Shown here: positions 36,201-46,919 of the stretch, piece by piece
How positions within the stretch are numbered: the stretch's first letter is position 1
Layout: each line of letters opens with the position of its first letter
Program-made: the position numbers and the translations under genes
Assembly (NCBI GenBank): GCA_021401465.1
Contig: JADDMT010000152.1
Coordinates: 1-59,951, forward strand
Origin: Teratosphaeria epicoccoides
Taxonomy: Eukaryota > Ascomycota > Dothideomycetes > Mycosphaerellales > Teratosphaeriaceae
Length of the DNA stretch: 59,951 nt
Direction: 5' to 3'
The notes under the pieces: model-generated
What the model was told of the DNA's origin: nothing
The model's input: only the letters and a program-made list of their open reading frames with translations
Database searches by the model: none

Positions 36201-38207
36201 GCTAAGCTTAACTACGAGACTCACGACTAAGAGCTTTTGGCTATTGTTGACGGCTTCAAGGAGTACTAACACTACCTCGAAGGCGTAGCGCACCCTATTA
36301 AGGTGCTTACCGACTATAACAACCTTCGCGGCTTCATGGGCGTGAAGCAGCTAAGTGGTTAGCAAGCAAGGTAGGCGACTTTCCTCGCTAGCTTTGACTT
36401 CGTTATCTAGCATCGTTCCGGAAAGACGAATCCGGCCGACGGTCCTTCGCGACGACTAGACTTCGACACTAGGGAAGAGGGTGACTAATAGCTTCTCCCT
36501 ACGCTACAAACGAAGCTTGTAGTTTAGGGCGGCGATCTGTCGTTAGCTCCTCTTGTAGGTCGACTGCAGGTCTAATAGGGCCTCATGGCCTCCGCTAGTA
36601 ACGAACCCTCCTATCCGGCAGTTATAGCGACCGTGTCTAGCTCCATCCGTGCGGTAGTTAACCGGCTCACATGTAGTAAGCATGCGATGTCTAAGGAACC
36701 CTTTAAAGAAGTCTCGAGACTTATTCAGCGGTTGCAAGAGCGAGAACCGGAGTTAATTAATGAGGGTGTAGCCCTCTAGGACACCGCAGGCGGTCCGAAG
36801 TACTAGACTAAGTCAGGCGACTTGTAGTACTTTGACAATAGGCTCTACGTACCTGCTAACCGCGCACTCTGTTCGCAGCTCCTCCGTATTCATCATGACG
36901 ATGAACTCGCGGGCCATTTTAGCGTAGAGAAGACGAACGTACTTCTCGGACGCAAATACTAGTAGCCTACGCTAGAACAGGATGTCTCTAACTATGTCAA
37001 ATCCTGCTAGACGTGCCAGATTAGCAAATCTCGGCGCTATCGCCCCTACAGCGATGCTTAGGCGCTCCTACTACTAGAGAGACTATAGCAAGACTTAACT
37101 ATGGATTTTATTACTGATTTGCTGCTAGCAAAGTAGAAAGGCGATGTGGTTAATGCTGTCCTTGTAGTAGTCGACCGATACTCGAAGATGAATGTCTTCA
37201 TCCTATATACGAAAAAGTGCACAAGCGGCGAGCTTGCACGGCTACTTCGCGACGAAGTCATATGGCGCTTCAGTGTCCCCCGAAGTATCCTATTAGATCG
37301 AGGTTCTGTCTTTACTAGTAAATACTAGCAAGAATTTGTGTTTGAAGCGCGTGTCAAGCACCGCCTAAGTATAGCATTCTATCTACAGACTGATAGTCAG
37401 ACTGAACGTATGAACTAGACTCTTAAGTAGTACCTTCGGTGCTACTACGCTAAGAACCAGGATGCCTAGGCCGACGCAATTCCTATAGCGGAATTTGCAG
37501 TTAATAACAGCGTGCATGCTACTATGCGCATGTCGCCATTTTAGATTCTTTATGGCTTTGATCCGGAAATACACCTAGAACCGCCTCAGGACGAGTCTTC
37601 TGAGGAGAGGGTGCTAGCCGCTGCGGAATTAGCGCGGCGTATGCGCGAGGTACATTCGGTGCTAATAGAACACTAGAAAAAGGCCTCAGAATCCTAGATT
37701 AAACATAATAACGCCCGTGCTAAACCGATGTAGTACGCAGTTAGTATGAAGGTGTTACTGTCGACGAAGAATCTTAAGCTGAAACTTCTAAGCAAGAAGA
37801 TGACGCCAAGGTTCGTCGGACCCTTCCGGATACGCGACGCGATAGGCTCGCAGGCGTACTAGCTATCGTTGCCATCGTCGTATCGTGTGCATGACGTCTT
37901 CCACGTATCTCTACTCGAACTATGGGTACAGCGCAAGGGCGAAGAGCCCGCGGACCCGATGCTAGTAGCAGAAGAGAACGAAGAGTAGGAAGTCGAGGGT
38001 ATTAAGGACAGTATGCGGCGTAAGGGCGCAACGCACTATCTAGTGAAGTAGAAAGGATACCTACCTAAGTACACATAATAGGTTCCGGCCGAAGACTACA
38101 AGAACGCTCCGGAAGCTATTCGTGAATTCGAAGAGCGGAGGAGGCGTAAGTAGGGCTTAAGAAGGTCGATTCGTGGGAAGATAAGGGTTCTGGAGCAGAA
38201 TTCTTAA
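33243..38207 (+). pseudogene. gag-pol polyprotein of A-1 (chromovirus)
   Basis: One frame of 4965 nt (about 1654 codons) from ATG 33243 to TAA 38205-38207, without gag-pol shift. Acidic/Ser-rich Gag leader, capsid region, then the zinc knuckle near 34408 (C-Y-I-C-R-A-R-D-Y; the His is Tyr and a Trp is TAG). A protease region follows around 34590-34900. Reverse transcriptase carries Y-L-D-D at 35631-35642. RNase H is near 36085-36300, integrase with an H-H and C-Q-T-C zinc site (36893-37020) and D-F-I-T, D-R-G-S and T-E-R catalytic blocks (37108, 37300, 37395). A chromodomain lies near 37990-38130 (H-Y-L-V-K). The stops are almost all TAG. Confidence 0.9.
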
Positions 38208-38347
38208 CACGTGTATGTAGCGCATGACGCGCGAAGTGACAACAAGAAGCAAACGCCCTACTCATATATCATTAATGCCTAAAGGCACACCCAGAATAAA
38301 CCTAAGAAGAACAAGAGACATGCTCGGATTAGCTTCGTAGCTAATGC

Positions 38348-39844
38348 TTAGCGACTACTAGTTAGGGGCTTCCTAACTGAACCCGAAGCAGGAGAGTCTT
38401 TCTTGTTACGGTCCGCTAGGGACTGCCTACCCGCACGGGGTCTACTAAACACCCCGAAGCGACTATGAGTAACAGGGGTAGCAACGCCACGAAGAGAGGC
38501 CGGCATCTTCTTCTTTAGTAGGTTGCGAGGGAGCTCGTCTTCGGAGCCTATAGTAGCTAGAGAACTAGCGACACCCTTACCGCGCCTAGTCGCGACGACT
38601 ACCTCATCCTTAGCATCAGAAGGCGAAGAGACTCGAGCGCGCTTGCGGCTGTCGCGCTCGGCCCTCGAGATCATCTTGCGCTTCTTGACACGAGTGTCGA
38701 CTACATCATCGGACTCGGTGTCTCCCTCAGGCGTAACTAGTGCGGTGACACTACAGCGTAAAGGGATCCCATTAGGACCGAAGGTATCCTGAACGTCGTC
38801 ATCCTCCTCATCCTCAAAGATCTGGCCTAGAGGCTTGTGCCTTAGCGTCTTGACAGACGTAGTGCGGGTCGCAAGCAGGGAAGGCTCGGCTTCCTCGTCG
38901 CTGACCTCAATTTCGGCCCTGGCCCTCTTCTTCTTCTTAGACAGTAGCGTCGAGGCAGCGTAGGCGGCGGCGCTACAATGTGTTAGCTGTACGCACGCGA
39001 CAGGATTCGAGTGAGTAACTTACGGCTTGGTCCTTAGGACCGGCTTAGAGGCAGGCTGCCTCTTAGTACGGCGCTAGGGCGTGGCCTTAGCGGCGGGAGC
39101 GGTGAATTGCTTGATAACCTTCTTACAGATCATCCGCGTCTTAAAGTCATTGTCAATAGAGGCAAGGGCCCCGAGTTGCTGACGCTAACGGCTAGTCGGA
39201 TATTTCTCGACGCTAACGTTAGCCTAGCGGAGAGAGTTAGCATTCATACTTAGAGGGCACCTGTACTATATGCGTACTATGGCGAAGGTCTCGACCCTAA
39301 CAGTTAGCACCTTCAAGATCTTCTAGACTAAGTCTGCGATTAGACCTAGACAAACGTTTTCGCCTGTTAGCAGAGAGTCGAAGCGAACGCTACCGTAAGA
39401 ACGGTTAGCAGTCGCGGTAAAGCACGAGAGGGCGCCAAGCAGGTAGGCGAGTGCCTCGCAGTACTTAGCCTGTAGCCTGTTCATAGTCAGAGTGCCTTTA
39501 GCAATCCCCTCGTCGCGCGCACTCTAGAAGTCATCGATGTTACGGCAGAGCTAGTTGTACTCGCCATACACCTCTTCAGGGAGGTCTTAGCATTTTTAAT
39601 GCTTGCCATTGCAGTTAACACAATTGCGGTAGACACTACCCTTATCAAATCTGCTGACGCAAATCTCGGCTACGCTTTGGTTAGTACAAGTCACGCATAC
39701 CTCGCGGGTAGGGGACGCCTTACTAACACGCGGAGGAGAGATGTATGCAGCTTGGCTACTAAGGTTGTCGAGGCATCGTCGACATGAGCGACAATCGCGG
39801 GCAGAGCGAGTAGCGTCGAACTTAGTCTGCAGCATATAAGCTAT
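38348..39844 (-). pseudogene. Opposite-strand cysteine-rich gene of family A (A-1 copy)
   Basis: Runs against gag-pol: exon 1 39844-39024 (821 nt), intron 39023-38973 (51 nt, GTAAGT, GCTAAC, TAG), exon 2 38972-38348 (625 nt). The start codon is ATA here; A-3 has ATG. Exon 2 looks open throughout and encodes a Lys/Arg-rich region, an acidic E-D-E-E-D-D-D stretch, a K-K-R-K basic signal and a Ser/Arg-rich tail. Exon 1 has TAG stops. N-terminal cysteines are arranged C-x2-C, C-x2-C-x8-C-x12-C-x2-C-x6-C. The stop lies 140 bp from the pol stop. Probably nuclear and possibly DNA-binding by composition; no family recognised. Confidence 0.78.
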
Positions 39845-39999
39845 TATAGCTAAGACGGGTTGATTGATCTTGATTGATTGATTGAAGAAGAAGGAGCTCT
39901 AGTACGGACCCGCAGACACGGCAAGGCGCAAGCTAAGCGAAGTAGGAGTAGAGGTCGATGTTAGTGTCTTAGAACAGGAAAGTTTAGGAAGCGACGAGG

Positions 40000-40007
40000 T
40001 TTTTATA
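40000..40007 (-). promoter_or_regulatory. TATA box of the opposite-strand gene (A-1)
   Basis: TATAAAAA on the minus strand, 156 bp upstream of the former start codon at 39844, between the 3' LTR and exon 1. The octamer is the same in A-2 and A-3. Confidence 0.6.
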
Positions 40008-40628
40008 CCCTCTGACAGCCCCCCTGTTGCCTACCGCAACCGTTGAGCTAGTAACTCGAACTACATGCGCAGAGTACCTGCCTTTAGTTAACTCACAGGG
40101 GGACCGAATAATGTAATAACGGATAACGCGGCCGTCACGCATGTGCGCCGACCGCACTCGTGCTAGCCTACTAGCATGGAAATGTGGCGAGGCCCGCGCT
40201 AGGAGCGCGCTCCTGCCGTTTCAAGTGGCGCGCGTAGGGCGTCCGCGCACTTTCCTACTACCCTAAGGTTCTGCGACACGTTCTTCACAGTCACGACTAA
40301 ATAGGGACAGCCAAGCTACTTGGCGAGGCCGGCGCGCATGCTCGCCCTATAATTTCAAGGATTGACTAAAGTACGTACTCGTGGTTTCCTGATATCTCGA
40401 TCTACATGTAAAGCGAAGGTGTTACGAAGCCGCCTAACATGTAACAGATTAAAACCCGCCCGAGTTAGCAGCCTCCGCCCCGCACTCGCTACGAAGGTGT
40501 TAAGGTATGCGCATAACACATGTTACGTAGGCTATCTACCTATTTACCCTTGCGCAGTGTAAGCGTGCCACATCCTGTACCCTATATGTTCTGCATGCGT
40601 CACTTAGTAAGGCTAGGGACATCCTCAT

Positions 40629-40642
40629 AGGAGGAGGGGCAG
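40629..40642 (+). promoter_or_regulatory. Polypurine tract of A-1
   Basis: AGGAGGAGGGGCAG immediately before the 3' LTR start TGATACGG; it would prime plus-strand DNA synthesis. The same tract, inverted, follows the 3' LTRs of A-2 and A-3. Confidence 0.75.
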
Positions 40643-41497
40643 TGATACGGTTGATACTAGGGGACCATTTAAACCGCATGGGTTCTAATGGCCGCCCTTG
40701 GCATGCAGTGACCCTGCCACATATGGCAAGGGGGTCCTTCGTACATACGTTAGCTCGTATGTCGTCTGAGTAGGATTAGTTGTCGACGTAGGACGCCCCT
40801 ACGTCGCTAACCCTACGGTACCCCTACGGGGTTAGGCTCAGACATGCTTTCCCTATGTCATGAGTGTCAGGAGTACTGTCCGGAGTACTGTAGGATACAG
40901 GATCATGTAGGTCCTAAGTGCTATGAGTCATAGTACTGTCATGGGAGTACTATGAGTCATAGGCATAGTCATGGAAGAAAGGATCTGTTATGTGAGGACA
41001 GATCCCCGGATCTGTAGGGTTAGTCTACAGATCTATAGGCTTACAAGGAAGAAGGGATCTGTCACGTGATGACAGACCCTTAGATCTGTAGGGTTAGTCC
41101 ACAGATCTACAGACACGGATCTGTCGGGTCTGTCGACAGATCTAACAGAGCTGCTCTGTCGCTCTCTAGTATATAGGGATAGCTTTAGGACAGGCAGTTA
41201 GGAGCTTCGTGCTCAATCTCAATTCAATCCTCTCTTGCTTAGAGGAGAGTCAGTTACAAGGTTAACTGCCATTATCGATATTCTTCACAGCTCCTAAGTC
41301 TAACACCTGGTCACCTTCCTGCTATCGGCACCTACCCTTATGACACCCTAATTGAGGAGCGTCGGGGGTTATAAGCACCCTTAGCGCCACCTCTGCGATA
41401 AGCAGAAAGCAGCGCTGTCTTGTACCTACTAAAGGGTCGGATTACTCTGTCACACTGCGAGATATTTTCATATCATATAGCATATACATCTATATCA
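40643..41497 (+). repeat. Family A 3' LTR (A-1), interrupted
   Basis: LTR halves 40643-40855 and 41351-41497 add up to 360 bp once the solo B LTR and one CCCTA are removed. It ends TATATCA and is followed by the target duplication ACTAC. Confidence 0.95.
40856..41345 (+). repeat. Solo LTR of family B inside the A-1 3' LTR
   Basis: 490-bp LTR, TGTCATGAGTG to TTATGACA, flanked by CCCTA at 40851-40855 and 41346-41350. It is the least damaged B LTR here: TATATA at 41170-41175, GTGCTCAA at 41209-41216, two AGATCTGTAG..CTACAGATCT hairpins. It arose by LTR-LTR recombination after a B element inserted. Confidence 0.95.
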
Positions 41498-41502
41498 ACT
41501 AC

Positions 41503-42075
41503 CTACGCCGAAAGGTGTCCGCTTATATAGTTGCTCGCATCTAGCAGATAATAGCCTACTAGCGCGCATATAGATTAAAGCTAAGCTGTGCTCGCTTGTG
41601 ACGCTATGTACCCTACCCGCTTAGCTGCTATTCGTGTCTCTATATTGTCTATCTAGAGATGTAGCGTCTCTTGTAAATGCTGCTAGGTCGTCATAGAGAC
41701 TAAGCGCGTCGATGATACTACTGTTATTGTTAATTACCCTAGCTGTCGCTACTATCTCCTTCTCTTGCATGTAAGCCTCATTAAACACAGGCTCGATGAC
41801 CTGTAACTAGTTCCTCATTTGCAACATACTACCTATCTACTCCTGTAGCGTTGTCGACTAATGTCCCCTCCTTATAGGCGAGGATAATTTAGTTTCGACT
41901 CTGTCGTTTAAGTCTAAGGAGATGTTCGAATCTGACGCGTATTTCTCGTCAGGTCTAAGATCTATAGTGCTCTGATTAATAAAGTGCTAAAACTTCGCTA
42001 CTATGCAGGTAAGAACATGCTAGGCATAACTACTATGACCTTTTAATGCCTTGCTGCAGCCTGTGTAGTATAGTA
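41503..42075 (-). pseudogene. Plavaka-type transposase relic, N-terminal part
   Basis: Minus-strand frame separated from the main part by A-1. Near 42058-42000 it shows a C2HC finger-like pattern (C-S-K-A-L, H-S-S-Y-A, H-V-L-T-C), the position where Plavaka proteins carry an N-terminal zinc finger. A helical, acidic linker follows. The frame does not join directly to the one at 32269, so an intron or a one-base shift lies between. Confidence 0.6.
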
Positions 42076-42742
42076 TGCGCTGTGAAGCTATTGTTGACGT
42101 AGTATGTTATAAAGGCTATAGCGCTTATAGACGCGTTAATTACTATAAACACCTGACCCCTGTAAAGGTGCGCGTGCCGCGCAGGTAGCTAATTGCCGCT
42201 CAGACAGTTCATTATGTCAGCTAGCTGTGCGTGGTTAGGGTTAGTGTTTAGGTTAATAGAAGAATTGAGTGTTATTAGAGTGTAGTAGTAAAGGAGGGCC
42301 TAGAGTAGACGAAAATGGATGTGCTAGTAGTATACTAGTAGTAGTTATTATTAGCTAACTCATTCTGTCGATTGCAAGTAGTACAAGCGCTATTTTAGCT
42401 AGGAATCCTAAATTTTGAGTAGTTTCCATATATAAATCCAAAGTGTATAGTATTTATATGCATAGAGTCATACTCTCTATTACTAGCGGCTTAGATGTGT
42501 AGTGTAGACATAGTAGGAGTGCCGCTAGTATACTACTAGCAGTCATTGTCTGTCAATTATAAGGGTTTAAAACATGTAGTAGCAATCTATAGGTCAGACC
42601 TTGACGTAGTAGCGGTAGATGTACCGCTAGTATACTACTAGCATTTAGTAGTCGTTAAGTACATACGAACAGACGAGATGATTAGTGTTATGCATATACT
42701 CTATTAGATAAGGCGCTTGTGTAGTTGCTATCTAAAACGATA
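42076..42742. other. Non-coding region with subterminal motifs
   Basis: No convincing frame. Contains TGCTAGTAGTATAC at about 42331 and the inverted form GTATACTACTAGCA at about 42534 and 42621, the latter two inside CCGCTAGTATACTACTAGCA. Confidence 0.5.
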
Positions 42743-43258
42743 CTACTTACGCATAACTACTAGCATTACTCTATTACAAGATTGCAGTTAAACCCTAACT
42801 AATCTGTCATCTCACGCTAGCCTGCGTAGCCCGCATAATCCTATGCCTCTCTACTTGCCCTAATCCTTGCGCATGATATTAATGAAGTCGTTACTAGTCT
42901 GCTAACAGTCTATAGTCTATTCTCCGAATTAGCTCTATAGCGCAACCTAGTAAAATCTCATTGCCTCTGTGAATTACGCTAACTACATCAATCTAGTACG
43001 ACTAACCCTGCTACAGGCTTGCCTAGTCGACTGCTGTTTGAAGTTATCATCTAGTATCATGATAGCGTCAGTAGGTACAAAAGTTACGCTACTCTCAATT
43101 TTGTTTACAGTCGATATAAGCAACTAAGGGTCGTCTTAGTAGCCTTTAATAATGGGATTAGTAGTCACGAAGTCCTCTACAATCATGGCCTTATCTTTCG
43201 ACCTGTAATCTAGCCTAATAAACCTAGCTATCTTGTTAAATCTGCCTAGGATGTGACT
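42743..43258 (-). pseudogene. Unidentified gene relic on the minus strand
   Basis: Minus-strand frame read from 43258 to the TAG at 42745-42743, with TAG/TAA/TGA interruptions at likely Gln, Trp and Arg codons. The first 70 residues are well preserved and mixed alpha/beta in character (S-H-I-L-G-R-F-N-K-I-A-R-F at the start). It may extend upstream in another frame or exon. Family not recognised. Position suggests a second gene of the Plavaka-like element. Confidence 0.4.
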
Positions 43259-45004
43259 ATTCTCTACTACCTACTAGGGATACTAGTCAAAGTCAGTACA
43301 TGTTAGGCAAGGAAACGATTACCTTACGCGTATAGGCTCAAGTATCCTGTTCCTATATGCGTGTCTTAAGTGCCATAATCATTAGGACCCTAGCGTCTAG
43401 ATTATGCCTACTATAGATAGTGTCGTAGCGGACTAGAAGATAGACAATACAGCGTCACATATACGACGGCTACGGCTATGGCAATAAGGTACGAAAAGCA
43501 CGGAAGGGTCTACTACATCTTTTATCTGAAGTTAGCTAAGAGACTAACAAGTATAAACAACATGTGTTTCGAGTAATCCTGACATCTGTAATTTAAACAG
43601 ACATAATATAAGCATAGCCTAAACGATGAGTGTGCGTGTTTCCTCGACAAGAACCTCTAAGACCTAGCGTAGCACGATTTACAAACCTAAGGCGCTATAG
43701 TAGCAGAGTATAGGCATGATTAAAGCGGGCCTTACACTTTAACATGACGATTACCTACGCCTGTACGCTACGTAAGAAGAACGGATAGAGTAGCTTGGCC
43801 TACTTAGCCGAGTTGCGTAGTCGATAGTAGCAAAGGAGCGCATGTTCTAGGAAACGAGCGCCTTCTTTAGTAGTAGCAGGGAATTGCAACTTAAATTCCT
43901 GGCGACAGTAGAGGCGTTATAGACACGAGTAGGTAAGGTTAGTTTTTAGTATCTACTATACAAGATATTATCAAACTATTAGCAGCAGACAGTCTAGAAG
44001 TTAACAATTACCTAGGGTTAACACGAAAGTAGTATGGCTGTTATAGTTTAAACGCGGCTCGAAGGCCTTTAGAATAATACGTATAGGATATTCTCTTGCA
44101 TGTAGAACGAATCTTACTACTATATACGCAGGATCTACTACAGAGCAACTACCTCTAATGTAACACTACTTAGGCTTATATCTTATAGTCACCCTCTACT
44201 AGGTGCCAAATTATGAGCGTGTAGGCTCGTCACTAGACCTTCTAGCGTAAGCACTCTTAAAGCAAGATGTCAGAACTCTGTAACAGAGACTATAGGCATG
44301 CCTACTTCGACTACGCTTTTAGGCTCTATGTTAACAGGGGACTACGTGTAGGCATCTACAGGCCCGCGAGCACATAGTGTGTATATAGGGCTTAACTCGC
44401 TGTTAGTAGAGATGAGGTCGGCGTGCCTACGTCTATATCGACGTAGATAGTTATTATACTAGTCCTATCGATTAAAAAGATAGTCTTATGCGCGGATCTT
44501 ACGCTAGTTAATGTCTAAGATGCTACGGCTAGGGATAGGTGTCGGCTAGCTTGAGGGATTGTCTACATTACTCTCGGAGACTACTAACAGTATGTATAGG
44601 GTGTAGGATCGTCAGGTAGAGACTAGAGAATAGGGTAGGCTCTTAATAGGTATACTGCTACTCGTGTCTAGTGTATTGACTAAGGACTGTCGACTCGGCT
44701 TTTAGTGTATAGATTGCGTAGAATGCTAGTGTACCTATCGATGTGTTTTACACGCAACTAGTGCTTTCGGCAGGCGCTTCGTAGTAGTAGTAGTCTAGCT
44801 ATGTTATATAGGCGGACGTGCTATATAGCGCGGATGTTTCGTAGTACCTATACTAGCTATTAATAAAGAATCAATGCTAACCGAGGCTAGTTCTACTAGC
44901 GGTATTTTAATAGCATACTACTAGCAAGCTAAAAGTACTGCCGGCTAATAGGGAAGCGCAGTTTTAGGGGTAGCCGAATTTAGATGACACTCGCGCATTG
45001 CAAG
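43259..45004. other. No recognisable gene
   Basis: 1.7 kb of RIP-mutated sequence up to the B-4 LTR. Short frames on the minus strand (around 43330-43900) look coding-like but do not join. One inverted GCATACTACTAGCA motif at about 44922 may mark the transposon end. Confidence 0.4.
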
Positions 45005-45419
45005 TGTCATAAGTGTCATAGATTAGAGCACTGTAGCCTAAGTCATAGCACATGCACGGAGAAAGGATCTGTCATGTAAGGGTAGACACCTAGGTCTGTA
45101 GGGTTAGTCTATAGATCTATAGGCCTACATAGAAGAAAGGATCTGTTACGTAAGGACAGACACCTAGATCTATAGGGTTAGTCTACAGATCTATAGACCT
45201 AGGTCTAAGAGGTCTAGCGACAGATCTAACAGAGCGGTCATAGCTCTCTAGTATATAGGAATGGCTTCAGGCTAGGCAGTTAGGAGCTTCGTGCTTAATT
45301 CTAGCTACTTTACTAAGTATAGTTAGTTACAAGGTTAATTGCTATTGTCGATATTCTTCACTACTCTTCAAGTCTAACACCTGATCCCCTTCCTGCTATT
45401 AGCATCTACCCTTATGACA
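45005..45419 (+). repeat. Family B 5' LTR (B-4)
   Basis: 415 bp, TGTCATAAG to TTATGACA; two hairpin units. The primer-site core after it is TTGAGTAC, a RIP variant of TTGAGCAC. Confidence 0.9.
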
Positions 45420-46356
45420 TTTTGAGTACTACTTCTAAGGAAGTATTAGGGGACTCGTCGAGCGCTTAACATACGCCTATGTTAAGGAGTTCTTTAGCTG
45501 TTAGTTTAACATCTAGCGACGATAGTTAACTAACACTACAAGAACAAGTTGCCGCCGCACCTTAAATTACTTAGTAGCTTGAATCCATTCACCTTAGCGA
45601 GATGGCTCTAGCATCTGTTACAGGTTCGACTACTAGAAACGGACACGGCAATAACGGCTTCAAGATAGGAAGCCCTACAGAGTTTACAGGACAACGATCT
45701 TAAGTTAAGATGTTCATCCTCTAATGCTAGTTAGCATTTAACGTAGATACGGAACGATTTACGACACACTATAAACGAATGATATACATCGTCTCTTACC
45801 TAAAGGGACTAGCGTTCGAGTTTATCTAGCCTCATCTATCGGATTATCTAGACTACGTTAGGAGTGTCGAAGCCAGGAAGACGACGACTAGGGAGATTCT
45901 TAACTTAGACAAGTCTTTGTTTAAGGCATTACGCGAAGCCTTTAGGCTTAGCAACAAACAACAAGAGGCCGAGAGAGCTCTCCTAGGAATCTAGTAGAAG
46001 GGTTCTGCTATTAAGTACCATGCGGATTTTTAGACCCTCTCTGCTTAAGTCGACTAGAATGATAATGCTTTAGCCGCTTAGTTCTATTAGGGACTAAAGG
46101 AGACAGTTAAAGACGAAATTGCCCGAGGAGATCGACTAACGACATTCAGGGAAATGAGCGATCTCGCGATTAGGATCGATAATTGCATCTAGGAACGACA
46201 GCAAGAACGACAACATAGAAATTGCAGGCTAGCATAGGCTAACTACAAGGTCTAACGATTAGCACTAAAGTAGCGAAGCGATTACTATAGTCTCTAACTA
46301 ATAGAGTTAGATGCGACTAAGGGACGTCTAAAGAACAGGCCCTAAGGGAAGCCACG

Positions 46357-46841
46357 TGTCAGAAGGGTAGGTACTAATAGCAGGAAGGGGATCAGGTATT
46401 AGACTCGCAGAGTAGTAAAGAATATTGACAAAGGCAATTAACCTTGTACTGACTATCCCCCCTAGAGGAGAAGATTGTAAATTAAGCACGAAGCTCCTAA
46501 CTACCTGTCCTGAAGCTATCCCTATATACTAGAGAGACAGGGCAGCTCTGTTAGATCTGTCAACAGACCTATTAGACCTATGTCTATAGATCTGTAAACT
46601 AACCCTATAGATCCTAGGGTCTGTTCTTACATAACAGATCCCTTCTCCTATGTAGGCCTATAGATCTGTAGACTAACCCTATAGATCTAGGTGTCTATCC
46701 TCACGTGACAGACCCTCTCTTCTATGCCTACGTTATGACTCATAGTACTATGACTTATAACACTATGACTTATAGCACTCATGACCGCTATGACTTAGGC
46801 TATAGTGCTTGTGACTTATAGCACTCATAACACTCATGACA
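46357..46841 (-). repeat. Family B 3' LTR (B-5)
   Basis: 485 bp in reverse orientation, TGTCAGAAGG to CTCATGACA. The outer 110 bp carries degenerate TATGACTTATAG-type repeats absent from the shorter B LTRs. The polypurine tract (complement of 46842-46856) adjoins it. Confidence 0.93.
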
Positions 46842-46919
46842 CTATCCCCCTCTTAGCCTAGCTTGTCCCTAAGCTACCTTATTAGTACGGGGTTTCTCTT
46901 GCTCTTTCTTTGTGTATTA

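Larger units (their letters stand above)
32834..41497 (+). mobile_element. Family A chromovirus A-1, full length with target duplication
   Basis: 5' LTR 32834-33193, gag-pol 33243-38207, opposite-strand gene 39844-38348, purine tract 40629-40642, 3' LTR 40643-41497 (split by a solo B LTR). ACTAC is present at 32829-32833 and 41498-41502. Without the solo LTR and its duplication the element is 8169 bp. The two LTRs differ at roughly eleven positions, all transitions. It is only mildly RIP-mutated and is the best reference for the family. Confidence 0.95.
28135..45004 (-). mobile_element. Plavaka-like (KDZ) DNA transposon, split by A-1; ends uncertain
   Basis: The segments 28135-32833 and 41498-45004 were contiguous before A-1 inserted; 5-bp duplications ACTAC flank A-1. 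They hold a Plavaka-type transposase on the minus strand and copies of a 14-bp motif TGCTAGTAGTATAC. That motif faces one way on the left (29528-29650) and mainly the other way on the right (42529-44935), as expected of subterminal repeats. Two further relic frames (28554-29090 plus, 43258-42743 minus) lie near the ends. I could not fix terminal inverted repeats or target duplication. Confidence 0.6.

Noticed and set aside
36585..36779. Separate small genes at the open 60-70 codon stretches of the A-1 pol region
   Set aside because: They are RIP-stop-delimited pieces of the single gag-pol frame, all in the same phase.
38523..38792. Plus-strand ORF of 89 codons opposite exon 2 of the A-1 opposite-strand gene
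   Set aside because: Mirror of the conserved exon; splice structure, start and TATA box support the minus strand. The long open stretch comes from the few stop-prone codons there.
40643..41497. Host promoter or gene in the extended 3' LTR of A-1
   Set aside because: All of the extra 495 bp is a solo B LTR plus its 5-bp duplication.
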